Below, in pieces: positions 46,873 through 56,995 of a stretch of DNA of 64,000 nt. Origin of the DNA: Bathynomus jamesi. Its lineage: Eukaryota > Arthropoda > Malacostraca > Isopoda > Cirolanidae. The notes beneath the pieces were generated by a model. It was given only the letters and a program-made list of their open reading frames with translations. It made no database searches and was not told where the DNA came from. The DNA lies in NCBI GenBank assembly GCA_023014485.1, contig JAJOZX010006148.1, positions 216,227 through 280,226 on the forward strand. Direction: 5' to 3'. Every line of letters begins with the position of its first letter. Positions within the stretch are counted from its first letter, which is position 1. Both the position numbers and the translations under genes were made by a program.

Positions 46873-47553
46873 GTCCCAGAAGTCTTGGAGGGGTTTTATT
46901 TGGTTATAACTTTTTGTTTGGGGATCAAATAAAAAAAGGTTTGTAACACTTGAAAATAAATTTATTGCGATTTTAATTACAAATTTAATATCTGGTGAAA
47001 ATCTTCATTTTTATTGCGTAAATCTAAAATCGCATTAGCGTACGTTATCCGACTCTGATGATCTTGTGGTTTAATTTCTTGAGTAATTTGAATTTTGTAC
47101 GGGTAAAGATTGATATCCTCTCTTAAAATTCGAAGTAAGGAACTTCTTGAAGTGTTTAATTCCTGGCTGCGTCGTCGGACTGATGTGGATTTTCCTCAAC
47201 GCTTTCACGAATCATCTCAACCAGAGTTGGACTTCGGCTTGTCCGAGGACGCCCAGTCCGTGGTTCGTCTCCCTGACCCTTTCCCATACGAAATTTAGCG
47301 ACGTACCGTCGAATAGCTCGATCAGAAGGAACAGAACGTGTGTTGAATTTTAATCGAAAAGCTCTTTGAGCGGCAACGATGGAAGAGTTGTTTGTCAAAT
47401 AAAGTTCCACAATAACCACTCTTTGTTGCACTGTCGAGGATTCCATTTTCATTAATCGCACAAGGGTACTTTAATTGAAAAATAAAAATAAATAAATTAA
47501 TCGAAAAAGAAAAAAATTATAGCCAAATAAAATCCCTCCAAGACTTCTGGGAC

Positions 47554-47558
<5 letters not shown>
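46869..47558 (-). mobile_element. Internally deleted mariner-like (DD41D-related) element
   Basis: Ends AGGTCCCAGAAGTCTTGGAG on the left and, inverted, AGGGTGTCCCAGAAGTCTTG on the right, flanked by TA repeats. The minus strand holds only the N-terminal part of a transposase. Confidence 0.85.
47000..47461 (-). pseudogene. Mariner-like transposase N-terminal part
   Basis: Starts at 47461 or the Met at 47446. Residues 10-60 form a helix-turn-helix of the DUF4817 type (V-A-A-Q-R-A-F-R-L-K-F). G-D-E-P-R-T-G-R-P-R-T follows, and after a phase change near 47150 S-L-L-R-I-L-R-E-D forms the second HTH. No catalytic residues remain; the sequence joins the 3' terminal region directly. Confidence 0.8.

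Positions 47559-47559
<1 letters not shown>

Positions 47560-47599
<40 letters not shown>
47560..47599. repeat. (TA)n microsatellite
   Basis: About 40 bp TA between the mariner-like end and PLE-2. Confidence 0.9.
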
Positions 47600-47600
<1 letters not shown>

Positions 47601-47928
47601 CAGGAATATGAAGACAGGAGACACGACTCTCAACATTTACTGGTCAAACGTTTCGGTCCGCTCCGGGGCCATCTTCAGTGACTAAATGAATGAACATGAA
47701 AATTAGAAAAAATCAATAATATAAAACTGAAGAAACCTAAGTAAAAAAAAAATTTATAAGACAATAAAATAAGAAGTCAAACCCATTAGCAGTAAACACT
47801 AAAATAAACTAAAATTTAAAAGGACCAACCTGACTGGTAGGAGTTGCAAAAGACAACTGGCGAAAAGAGAAAGGAGTATGAATCTAAATTGGTGTTGTGT
47901 TGAAAAAGATGTTGGTTGGTTGGTTATT

Positions 47929-48510
47929 TTAAAGTACAGTATGTAATTTTATCGAGGAAATGCTATCATTTAATTCTGGATTTAATTTTCTGATAAAGAG
48001 GGATTCTAAAATTTTGAGATCAAGTGAATTAGAAGCAGACGACAAAATCGTAAAAGAGTCCTGGGGGCACGGGTGGTCATGGGTCTCCAAATGATGCCAA
48101 ATAGCAGAAGATTCAAGAGTGAAAAGAGGGCGAGAAGTTCGATAAGAAAAACCCAAATGCTTCGAAATCCTAAGTTTTAACGGCAGGGCAGTCTGCCCTA
48201 CATAGCGACTTTGGCAGGTCGCACATGTATATAAATAAATTACAAAGGATCTCAAAAGCACGGGGAGGTGATCTTTATGGCGAAAAAAGGATTGCAATGA
48301 ATTATGACTGGAATTAATAATTATGGAATCGTAATGAGGGAAGTGTCTGCCCAAAAGAGAGTGGACATCTTTATTGAGCTTAAAAGTTAGTTGGTCTGAA
48401 AAAGGAAGCTTAAGATAAACCTTCTGTTTCGAAACCGTGGGCTGAATTATTTTAGGCGAATATAGGTTATTTACAAATTTTGAAATCAATGTCTCAGTAG
48501 TTGAGGGCAA
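47929..48510 (-). CDS. PLE-2 GIY-YIG endonuclease domain
   Basis: A 193-codon open frame. Residues about 85-170 form a GIY-YIG nuclease: Y-L-Y-T-C, then C-Q-S-R-Y-V-G-Q-T with the YIG-equivalent Y-V-G, a basic R-I-S-K-H helix and a conserved E-S-L-F-I catalytic Glu region near residue 165. In PLEs this nuclease nicks the target for priming. The frame is the C-terminus of the PLE polyprotein, and the Met at 48510 is not a natural start. Confidence 0.85.
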   Translation of the reverse strand: MPSTTETLISKFVNNLYSPKIIQPTVSKQKVYLKLPFSDQLTFKLNKDVHSLLGRHFPHYDSIIINSSHNSLQSFFRHKDHLPVLLRSFVIYLYTCATCQSRYVGQTALPLKLRISKHLGFSYRTSRPLFTLESSAIWHHLETHDHPCPQDSFTILSSASNSLDLKILESLFIRKLNPELNDSISSIKLHTVL

Positions 48511-48555
48511 TAAAAATTATAGTTAAAGAATCTCTTAAGATACTGAATTTCTAAG

Positions 48556-49480
48556 TTAAATGAAGACCAACTTGAACAGTTCTCTAAAAATACGACTTTT
48601 AATACTAGCTAATTTAAAACTAAGTGTGATATTACTGAAAAAATGGGTACCGAGTTGGGTGATAGTTGGTTTTCTGTATACTTGTGTTGAGAAGCCTGTA
48701 CTATTTTTATTTACGGTAACATCAAGGAACGAAATTTTATTGTGTTCTTCTACTTCCATAAAGAATTTAATATTGGGATGCTTAGTATTAATGTAATTTA
48801 AAAACAAAGGGGCATGAACATAACGTTTGAATAAAATAGGCTTGAAGTCAGGTGGACAATCTCTCAGCCAATTCCCCTCGTGAAAGCAAAAAAACTGTTA
48901 GCAAAAGACGGACCAAGGGAAGAACCCATTGCCATTCCCTCGTGCTGGTGAAAAAGTTCTTTGTTAAAAAAGAAAATGGCATCCTGGACTGATAACTTTA
49001 AAAGTTTTGAAAATAATTGTTTGCTTAATCCTAAAATGTCATTAGAGGAGCCAAACAAAGAATCTATGATAATATCACAAGTTTCTAGTACAGGTACATT
49101 GGTAAATAAAGACTGAACATCAAAAGAAGCGATGAAACAATCCTTAAATTTCAACTTGGTGACACCACGGAGGACATACACAATACACAATTACGAACAC
49201 AGTTAGGTAGACCAGCCATGAGTGGATCCTAGGGTCTTTGTTGGTCTGAAACATTATAACATTACATTATATAACAATCAACAAACTCAAAAGAATCTCG
49301 CAAAGTGAAGTGACTACGTGTGAGAGGGTCTATGATTGGGACCAAAAATTTAGCGAGGTTATAAATTGGAGTATTTATGGCTGAAAGAATGGGGCGAAGC
49401 GGAACTCGTTTATAGGTCTTAAGTAGGCCATAAACAACCCCTGGGTTAGTACCTGAAGCAAAAAGCTTATCGAATGGTTG
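48556..49480 (-). pseudogene. PLE-2 reverse transcriptase region
   Basis: Broken frames: near 49440-49380 L-K-T-Y-K-R-V-P-L-R-P-I-L-S, then from 49190 S-F-D-V-Q-S-L-F-T-N-V-P (RT motif A) and E-G-M-A-M-G-S-S-L-G-P (motif B), ending at 48864. The active-site Y-x-D-D region should lie near 48850 but is not present between this frame and the next. 48807-48556 gives I-S-F-L-D-V-T-V and V-Y-R-K-P-T, conserved after the palm in PLE RTs. The catalytic core is therefore deleted. Confidence 0.85.
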
Positions 49481-49649
49481 ATTAAACCATTACGAACCTG
49501 AAGTTTCCAGAACCTGGAGTTCCGCTTCGCCCCATTCTTTCAGCCATAAATACTCCAAGTAATAACCTTGCTAAATTTTTGCTCCCAACCATAGACCCTC
49601 TCACACGTAGTCACTTCACTTTGCGAGATTCTGTATACTATACTATACT

Positions 49650-49678
49650 GTGTATGTGTGTGTGTATATATATATATA
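49650..49678. repeat. (GT)n(TA)n microsatellite
   Basis: Joins PLE-2 to the truncated LINE-A. Its codons are read as the first residues of the next ORF, which is an artefact. Confidence 0.85.
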
Positions 49679-49684
49679 CATAAA

Positions 49685-51100
49685 GGTCATATGACAGAGA
49701 CGGTAATATGTAAATCAAACAGCTTAGTGGAACTCCTAGCAGTGAAAATAGATAAACTAAACGTGATACTGATAGTTATCTATAGACCTCCAAACACTCC
49801 AACCGAAAAATTCTCGGAGGCCATTGATGATATCAGAAGTCTAATGAAGGCCATAAACCCTCCATTCCCAAATATAATGATCTGCGGAGACGTTAACTTC
49901 CCATTTATATACAAAAAGGTGGATAGGAATATATATATATACACCAGGACAAGGGGCACAAGAGATGACCGGGAGCAAGCAAATATGTTGATGGCTCTCA
50001 CAAATGAGTTTATGCCGACACAGGAGATAACAGAAAATACCAGAAAAAATAACAGCCTAGATCTGGTATTCACGAATAACACGAACTTGATCGCTGATAT
50101 AAAAATAACCCCAACCATTATCTCAGACCACAACTTAATCGAGATATCAACAAATATGGCGATAACATTAAAAGCCAATACACATAGTGAGGAAAGAAGC
50201 AAATTTGGGGCCTTTAACTTAAACTCCAAGACTATAACTTGGGAAGCAATCAGATCGCACATGGCCCAAATAGAGTGGAGAACAGTTTTAGAGAATAAAA
50301 CAACGGGGGAAATACTAACAACCTCGGAAGAAAAGACGCTGAGAATTTTAGAAAAATATGCTCCGAAATCACAGCTAAAAGGAAAGAGGAGCTGGCTAGA
50401 GAGGCAAAAGAGAAGAATATTCTGCAAAAGAAAGAGAGCGGAGGCGAAGTTAGCCAACTGCGGAGATAATGCCAGGGAAGTAACACAAGAAAAACTGGAG
50501 AGTATCGATAGGGAAATACAAACCCTGATTAAGGACCATACGGAGAGGGAACAGGAAAAGGTGGTAGAAGCAATAAAGGAAACTCAAAAATACTTCTATA
50601 GCTATGCGAAAAGGAAAACAAAAACGCGCGCCGCTATCGGGCCCTTAAGGAAGAGAAATAATGAACTAACCGACTATCTAAAAGAAATATCTGAAGCAAT
50701 GAGAGCCCAATATGAATCAGTCTTCAGTACCCCAAAAAGTGACAAAGCGATACTTGACATAGCTGCATTCTTTGAAGAGAAATTGCAAGGAGAGTGTACA
50801 ACAGACTTTGAGTTTACCCCAGAAGATGTAGCGAGAGCTATAGGACAAATGAAACCATATTCAGCTGCAAGTCCAGACAAATTGAACGCATTATTGATTA
50901 AAAACTGTAAAAATGAAATAGCTACACCCTTATACTGGATATGGAGAAGATCCTTGGACACTGGGGAAATACCGAGCATCTTGAAAAGAGCAAACATTGT
51001 CCCTATATACAAAGGAGGGGATAGATCTCGAGCAAAGAACTATAGACCAGTGTCATTGACGTCCCACCTCACCAAAGTATTTGAAAGAATAGCTAGTTAG
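49685..51100 (+). CDS. LINE-A ORF2: endonuclease C-terminal part and RT fingers
   Basis: The open frame (from 49658, but its first residues are microsatellite) has Y-R-P-P-N-T-P at about 49785, G-D-V-N-F-P at 49904 (usual G-D-F-N), S-L-D-L-V-F-T-N, and S-D-H-N-L-I-E-I at 50125, the APE endonuclease signature. A Lys/Arg-rich linker follows (50300-50640). The RT then starts: S-A-A-S-P-D-K at about 50860 (the usual A-A-G-P-D-K has lost its Gly), R-A-N-I-V-P-I-Y-K-G-G-D at 50990 and Y-R-P-V-S-L-T-S at 51040. A frameshift or stop at about 51098 separates it from the next frame. Confidence 0.9.
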   Translation, partial: GHMTETVICKSNSLVELLAVKIDKLNVILIVIYRPPNTPTEKFSEAIDDIRSLMKAINPPFPNIMICGDVNFPFIYKKVDRNIYIYTRTRGTRDDREQANMLMALTNEFMPTQEITENTRKNNSLDLVFTNNTNLIADIKITPTIISDHNLIEISTNMAITLKANTHSEERSKFGAFNLNSKTITWEAIRSHMAQIEWRTVLENKTTGEILTTSEEKTLRILEKYAPKSQLKGKRSWLERQKRRIFCKRKRAEAKLANCGDNAREVTQEKLESIDREIQTLIKDHTEREQEKVVEAIKETQKYFYSYAKRKTKTRAAIGPLRKRNNELTDYLKEISEAMRAQYESVFSTPKSDKAILDIAAFFEEKLQGECTTDFEFTPEDVARAIGQMKPYSAASPDKLNALLIKNCKNEIATPLYWIWRRSLDTGEIPSILKRANIVPIYKGGDRSRAKNYRPVSLTSHLTKVFERIAS

Positions 51101-51119
51101 AGAGAAAATCTACGATTTC

Positions 51120-51626
51120 TTGGAGACACTGGAAAGATTCAACGAAAATCAGCACGGATTCCGGTCAGATAGATCATGCCTATCACAACTAATAGAGCAC
51201 TATAACAATATCCTAGATGCACTGGAAGGCAATGACAACTACGATGTCATATACACGGATTTTGCTAACGCTTTCGACAAATGTGATCATGGTATAATAG
51301 CACATAAAATGAAATATGTGGGAATAACAGGCAAAATGGGAAAATCGATCTACAACTTCCTCAGAGAACGTTTACAGGTCGTCAAAATTCAAGGTATATC
51401 ATCATCAGAATCAGAAGTACGCAGCTCAGTACCACAAGGTACAGTACTGGCCCCACTCCTATTCATTATCATGCTAACAGATATAGACAGCGAAGTAAAC
51501 AACAGCAGAAAAATCAGCGATGTAAATGAAGTGGAGGCCTTGCAGAGGGACACGAACAAAATATACAAATGGTCAGAAGGCAACAACATAACATTTAACA
51601 CCGAGAAATTTCAGCTCTTGAGATAG
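51120..51626 (+). pseudogene. LINE-A RT palm region lacking the F-A-D-D box
   Basis: Contains N-E-N-Q-H-G-F-R, D-V-I-Y-T-D-F-A-N-A-F-D-K-C-D-H (motif A) and S-S-V-P-Q-G-T-V-L-A-P-L-L-F (motif B). After the D-I-D-S-E-V-N-N-S segment the sequence goes straight to R-K-I-S-D-V-N-E, so the catalytic aspartate pair expected there is missing. Motif positions otherwise match LINE RTs. It cannot polymerise as written. Confidence 0.88.
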
Positions 51627-51697
51627 GTAGAAATGAGGAACTTAAACAGACTGCATATTATGTTCCAGGTAGACGGGAAATTCAGAAAAGCACGAAA

Positions 51698-52370
51698 GTG
51701 ATCGATCTGGGGGTAATAATGACCGATGATGCGAAATTCGAAACACAAAATCAGATAGCGATAAATAAAGCAAAATGTGTGGCGGGACAAGTACTAAGAA
51801 CGTTTAAAAGAAGGAACAGGACATTAATGATTCCCCTGCTAAAAACACTGATTATACCAAAACTTGAATACTGCTCAGTCTTGATGTCCCTATATAAAAA
51901 GGAAGAAACTAATAGACTAGAAGAAACTCAGAGACATTTCACAGCAAAGATTGATGGCTACAAAGAGCTCAACTACTGGGAAACACTACGTAAACTAAAT
52001 CTGTACTCCTGGAAAGAAGAAGAGAGAGGTATACCATAATCTATATCTGAAAAATGATCGAAAAATCTGGTACCAAAGCTCAAACTAAACCCAATTACCA
52101 TTCAAACAACACTGGAAAATAGGAAAGGCAGGATGTGTAGTGTTCCTAAATTAAAGACCCAACAAGTGACCTCTTCAACACTAAAGGAAAATAGCTTGGT
52201 TGTCAGGGGACCAAAACTTTTTAAACAGGTTCCAAAGGACCTCAGAAACGTTACAAAGGTCAAAGTTGAAGTCTTCAAGAGAAGACTAGATGCCTGACTC
52301 AGGACGGTACCAGATGAGCCGGGCGTACTTGGCTATGTACGGTGGAGAGCATAAGAAAACAACTCGCTCC
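51698..52370 (+). pseudogene. LINE-A C-terminal region
   Basis: The 113-codon frame has V-I-M-T-D-D-A-K, L-E-Y-C-S-V-L and T-Q-R-H-F-T-A-K-I-D-G. After a frameshift near 52030 the remaining C-terminus runs to about 52370 with stops. It matches the tails at 22971, 33741, 55619 and 62496. Confidence 0.88.
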
Positions 52371-52485
52371 TCCACCAAGCCAGGCTTAGAGGCGGGGCCA
52401 CTAGCTTGACCTTCGTGTGAAGAGAGACCAACACACGGAACATTAACGAGGTTAACGAGGTATATATATATATATATATATATAT

Positions 52486-52768
52486 CGCCTCGGTGGTGTA
52501 GTGGTTAGCGTCGCTGACTACGAATCCATCGGCCCCGGGTTCGAGACCCGACGGCAGCCGGCGCGCAGCAAAACCCAGCTGTTCATCCTTCCACACAATA
52601 AAGAAAGTGGTTGGTAGATAAATGGATACCCTAGGTGGCCTAGTGGTTAAGACGCTGGGCTGCTGATGGGGCGTGGTTCGGATTCCACGTTAAACTGTAG
52701 GTCTAAGGTGGAGTGAAAAGCTTGACCTTCGTCAGAATGAACAATTCGGGCGGAAGCTAACCAAAGGT
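52486..52768 (+). mobile_element. Dimeric tRNA-derived SINE, short form
   Basis: A well-preserved copy: first-monomer B-box GGTTCGAGACC at about 52538, second monomer from 52628, tail AAGCTTGACCTTCGTCAGAA and CCAAAGGT. Flanked by TA repeats on both sides. It lies directly downstream of a LINE-A copy. Confidence 0.93.
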
Positions 52769-52789
52769 TATATATATATAACTCAGCCA

Positions 52790-53130
52790 GATGAACGCCT
52801 TGATTTGCACAGTATATTTGCAGAGTAAACACAAAACATGTAAATTGCAAATTGTACTGATTTTTTTTAAACGTTTTATTTGAGTTCATTTCAGTTGTTT
52901 TTATTAAATATTTCTTCTAAAACTAAACCTTCGGCTTTCATTTAATAAATTTTAATAATTCTCAACCTTGACGAAAACATCTGCTTGTCAATTTTATATT
53001 TGGTTTTTATTTAGTGTTCCATGCAATCATAGAACGAAATGAAACCATCTTCAAAGGTCGGGTGAGTATTCAAATTTAATCTATTTGACAATTAGATCAT
53101 GCCTCCAGTTTCACCGAAATGATATCTTTT
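52790..53130. other. Intergenic AT-rich stretch
   Basis: No supportable feature. Confidence 0.5.
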
Positions 53131-53140
53131 TGTATATATA

Positions 53141-54353
53141 CAGGGTGTCCCATAAGTCCGGCATCATAGGAGAAATTCAGATTTTTCTATTTCTACAAAC
53201 CATAATTCATATTTTTCTCTTTCTGCAGGCCATAATGTCTGTGAGCAAGGAAGAACGAATCCAGATAATTCTACTCATAAGAAATCGGAGTCAAAGAGAG
53301 GCCGCTGCTGAATTTAACAGACTGCATCCAGACCGCGAGCCAATAACACAGAGTTGTGTCAGCAGACTTGTTGCAAAGTTTAAGGAAACAGGATCCATAG
53401 AAGATAAACCACGCAGTGGACCTTGAAGGAGGTCCACTGACGATGATACAGCGACTGCTATCCTGGCTCATTTTAACAGAAGTTCCAATAAGTCTCTTCG
53501 GCGATTGTCCGCCGAGACAGGAGTGTCGAAAAGTAGCATCCATCGCATTCTTCAGGCTCACAAATGGCATCCATATAAACTTCAGATCCTACAGAAATTA
53601 AGCGAAGATGATGCCGACCGGCGGATGGAATTTTGTGAATGGGCTACGGAACAATATGCTCGGGATGCCAATTTCCCGTCCACCATTCTGTTCAGTGACG
53701 AGGCTGTTTTTTATGGAAATGGTGAGGTAAATCAACAGAACACCCGCTACTGGTCTCAAAACAACCCTTACTGGTATACCTCTTCAAAGGAACAAGGTGC
53801 ATCTCGGGTGATGGTATGGTGTGGCATTTGGAAGGATCGCATCATAGGCCCCCTCTTTTTCGATGAACATGTCACTGGAGGCACCTACCTACGTATGCTC
53901 AAGGAAGAAGCATTTCCCAGTGTCTTGAACGAAGAAGGAAATTTCCCAACATGATTCCAGCAAGACGGCGCTCCTGCACATTACAGCACCCAAGTAAGGG
54001 AATACCTGTACCATCAATTCCCTGGTCATTGGCTAGGATGTCGAGGGCCTGTGGAATGGCCAGCTAGAAGCCCGGATCTCACGCCACTAGATTTTTATCT
54101 CTGGGGCCACTTGAAAGCGCTGATATACGCAGAGAAAATTAGGAGTGTTGAACATTTGTGGCAGCGCATTATTGGGGCATGTAACACCATTACTCCTGAC
54201 ATCATTCACCGTGTGCTTGTTGACTGGGTATCACGTCTGAATTTGTGTATTGAAAACAATGGTGGACATATTGAGCACGTTCTGTAAATAAAAGCTTTTG
54301 TTTTGCCTTTTTTTATTATTTTTCCTATGATGCCGGACTTATGGGGCACCCTG
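53141..54353 (+). mobile_element. DD41D mariner-like element, copy 2, full length
   Basis: 1,213 bp between TA dinucleotides. Inverted ends CAGGGTGTCCCATAAGTCCG and CAGGGTGCCCCATAAGTCCG, continuing to GCATCATAGG. Confidence 0.96.
53235..54287 (+). pseudogene. DD41D transposase with two nonsense codons
   Basis: One reading frame of 350 codons from the ATG at 53235 to the stop at 54287, broken only by TGA at 53424-53426 (serine codon TCA in copy 1) and TGA at 53952-53954 (tryptophan TGG in copy 1). It carries an N-terminal HTH, a second HTH with G-V-S-K-S-S-I-H-R-I, L-F-S-D-E-A (first Asp), Q-D-G-A-P-A-H (second Asp) and W-P-A-R-S-P-D-L-T-P-L-D, whose last Asp is the third. Between the second and third catalytic Asp I count 41 residues (DD41D). 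Substitutions, not indels, killed this copy. Confidence 0.94.
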
Positions 54354-54371
54354 TATATATATATGTATATA

Positions 54372-55247
54372 CAGATGGTCCAAAAGTCCCTATCTATTTT
54401 GCTGAAATAATAGTATTTTACGAGAAAAATGTAGTAACATAATTAGATGTATATTTATTTATCAAGCTTAGGTCTAAGATTCGACGTGAGCACCATCAGT
54501 GTCTCTGCAAATCTCGAATCTGTCCACTGCATTGCGGAACACATTCTGAAGCATCTGTGGGGTTATTTTAGCGACTACCGCGACAATGCGGGTTCGTAGA
54601 TCCTGCAGGTCTGTAACTCTTGTTTTGTAAACCTCATACTTTATAAATCTCCAAGCAAACCAGTCTAATGGTATTAAATCCGGAGATCGTGCTGCCTACG
54701 GCCTATTTCCACCACGTTCAATCGACCGATTTGGTAAGAGCTCATCAACGTACACCCGAACGATGTTTGCATATTGACATGGAGCTCCATACTGTTGAAA
54801 GACAACAGTGCTATCTGAATGAAGCTGGGGTTCAAGAAACTGCTGAAGCATGTCAAGATAAATTGGTCCTGTTACCGTAGCTTCTGCAAAGAAAAAAAAG
54901 TCCGTAAATCTTCGATCTTGTCATACCCAACCAGATAGAGCAGAATCTCTCTCCCATTCGTAGAACTCGGTTCGTTTTTCACTAGCTCAGATACGGCAAT
55001 TATGTCGATTAACCTTTCAGCAGGTGTAGAATGTCACCTCAATGCTGAAGAGAATGTAGTTTAATAAGGTTCGGTATGAATTTTTTCAATCAATTCTGTG
55101 CACATGGCAGCTTCTTGGATAATTCTCTTCGTGTAACTCATGTAGTACTTGAATATGGTAACTTTTCTTTTTTAATGTTGATTTTAAAATCCTTAGAACA
55201 GTCGTTTTTGATATGCTTGGTCTACGTGATACTGTGCGAGTTCACAT
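54372..55247 (-). mobile_element. Mariner-like remnant, 5'-truncated
   Basis: The 3' end begins CAGATGGTCCAAAAGTCCC after TA. The element runs on the minus strand until LINE-A sequence at about 55248. No opposite terminus was found. Confidence 0.8.
54476..55240 (-). pseudogene. Mariner-like transposase with altered catalytic Asp
   Basis: Broken minus-strand frames encode S-K-T-T-V-L-R-I-L-K (second HTH, near 55200), E-F-Y-E-W near 54960, Q-Q-Y-G-A-P at about 54790 where the family has Q-Q-D-G-A-P, and S-P-D-L-I-P-L-D-W-F-A-W near 54680, then a C-terminal tail to about 54480. The second catalytic Asp is replaced by Tyr (GAT to TAT), and stops and frameshifts are also present. The N-terminal HTH is missing. 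Confidence 0.82.
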
Positions 55248-56303
55248 TCTAGGATTTGTTTCGTGCATCGGTCTCTCTTCACACGAAGGCTAAGCTGGTA
55301 GCCCCATCTCTAGGCCTGTCCTAATGGAGAAGCGTGTTGCTTTCATGCGATCTCCATCGCACATAGCCAAGTACATCCTGCTTATCTTGTACCGTTCTGA
55401 ACCAGGCACCTTTTGAAGATTTCAACTTTGACCCTTGTAACGTTCCTAAGATCCTTTGGAAGCTGGTTAAAAAGTCTTGGCCTTCTGACAACCAAGCTAT
55501 TTTCCTTCAGTGTCGACGGTGTCACTTGTCGGGCCTTTAGTTTGAGAACACTATACATTCTACTTTTCCTACGGTATTTTCCAGTGTTGTCTGGGTGTTA
55601 ATTGGGTTCAGTGTGAGGTTAGGTACCAGTTTTTCGATCATTTTTCATATGTAAATTATGGTGTGTGTGTGTGTGTGTGTGTCTTCTTTCCAGTGAATAC
55701 AGATTTAATTTACGCTGTCCTTCCCAGTTGGTGAGTTCTTTGTAGCCATCAATCATGGCTGTGAAATTCCTCTGAACTTCGTCTAGTTTATTAATTTCTT
55801 TATTTTTATATGGGGACGTCAAGACTGAGCAGTATTCAAGTTTTAGTATGATCAGTGTTTTCGGCAGGGGAATCATTACCTTCTCGTCCCTTTTTTTGAA
55901 AGTTCTCAGTAGCTGTCCCGTAACTCTTTTTGCTTTGTTTATCGCTAGGTGATTCTGTGTTTCTAATTTTGCATCATCAGTCATTATTACCCCTATCTCT
56001 TTTGCTTTCGTGATTCTCCGAATTTCCTGTCTATCTGGCGCATCGTATGATTAGTGTTTAAGTTCTTCATTTCTTCCATATCTCAAGAGCTGAAATTCCT
56101 CGATGTTAAAATTCATGTTATTGTCTTCTGACCATTTGTATATGCTGTTTGTGATTTCATTTGTCCTATAGCTTTCGCTATATCTTCTGAGGTAAATTCC
56201 AAATCAGTTATACATTCTCCATTTAATTCCTCTTCAAAAAAGGTATTTCTGTCAGGTATTGCTTTGTCTCTATTTGTGGTACTGAAAACTGATTCATAAT
56301 GAG

Positions 56304-56913
56304 CATGGCCGCCGAGAGCTGCCATGGGCCCCGGGGAAGGATTGGTATATGGGCCCCCCTGTTTACTCAGTATTTTATTATGGATGTTTTTTGTGTACAT
56401 AACAAGCAAACTGATTATATGTCCAAGTCATTATTCAAAACATAGAGTATGAATAAACAACTCAGAAGAAAATGACCATTTTATTTTTCGAATCAATTAT
56501 ATTAATTCTATCACCATACAATTTATAAATGCAGTACCAGTCCATGCAGGCAAGATAATTGTTTACTACAAGATTTTCATAATTAGAAGTGTACTTTCTT
56601 TGCCTTCTCTCTAGCAAAGTGGTAAATGATTCTGATGAAATTTAAAGTACGGGCTAACTGGCTTTCAATTACAATGGTTCCCAGATCTGTCAGTCGGTCT
56701 TGGGCATTGGTGGACCGCAGATAATATTTTATTTCAGTTTGACTATGATAATCTCTATAAAATGTAAGTATGTTCATTAATTATATTTCCTCTCTGTTAT
56801 TTAATCAATTGCTTTATTAATATTTTTAGATTTTATACCCCTCTTTCCGGTCCCCCTAGAGGTCCTGGCTCAGGGGATTTTTCCACGGTATCCCCACCCT
56901 CTCGGTGGGCCTG
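56304..56913 (-). mobile_element. hAT element with perfect 8-bp target duplication
   Basis: 610 bp. Left end CATGGCCGCCGAGAG, right end inverted CAGGCCCACCGAGAG. The duplication ATAATGAG is exact (56296-56303, 56914-56921). It splits a LINE-A codon context (A-H-Y | E-S-V-F), which shows it arrived later. Confidence 0.96.
56583..56777 (-). pseudogene. hAT transposase C-terminal fragment
   Basis: A 64-codon frame with Y-Y-L-R-S-T-N-A-Q-D-R-L-T-D-L and a Lys-rich end (A-R-E-K-A-K-K-V), the last part of a hATC domain of the ZMYM1-like group. The S-x-E-R-S-F segment is not visible in frame. Confidence 0.8.
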
Positions 56914-56995
56914 ATAATGAGCTCTCAATATTTCAGATATTTCTTTTAGATCATCGACATCGGTTCGCTCCTTATTTTCTTTCCTTAAGGGTGCG

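Larger units (their letters stand above)
47603..49632 (-). mobile_element. Penelope-like element PLE-2
   Basis: Minus-strand RT (49.5-48.55 kb) and GIY-YIG endonuclease (48.51-47.93 kb), then a 3' terminal region with the motif CTGAAGATG...CGAAACG (47649-47678 in reverse). At the 5' side a 113-bp stretch (49292-49407) is repeated inverted at 49517-49632, so the element ends in a head-to-head junction. Confidence 0.9.
49679..52465 (+). mobile_element. LINE family A, 5'-truncated copy
   Basis: Begins inside the endonuclease domain and runs to the 3' tail (GGTTAACGAGGTTAACGAGG then TA). It is the best preserved LINE-A copy in the window, with a 480-codon open frame. Confidence 0.92.
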
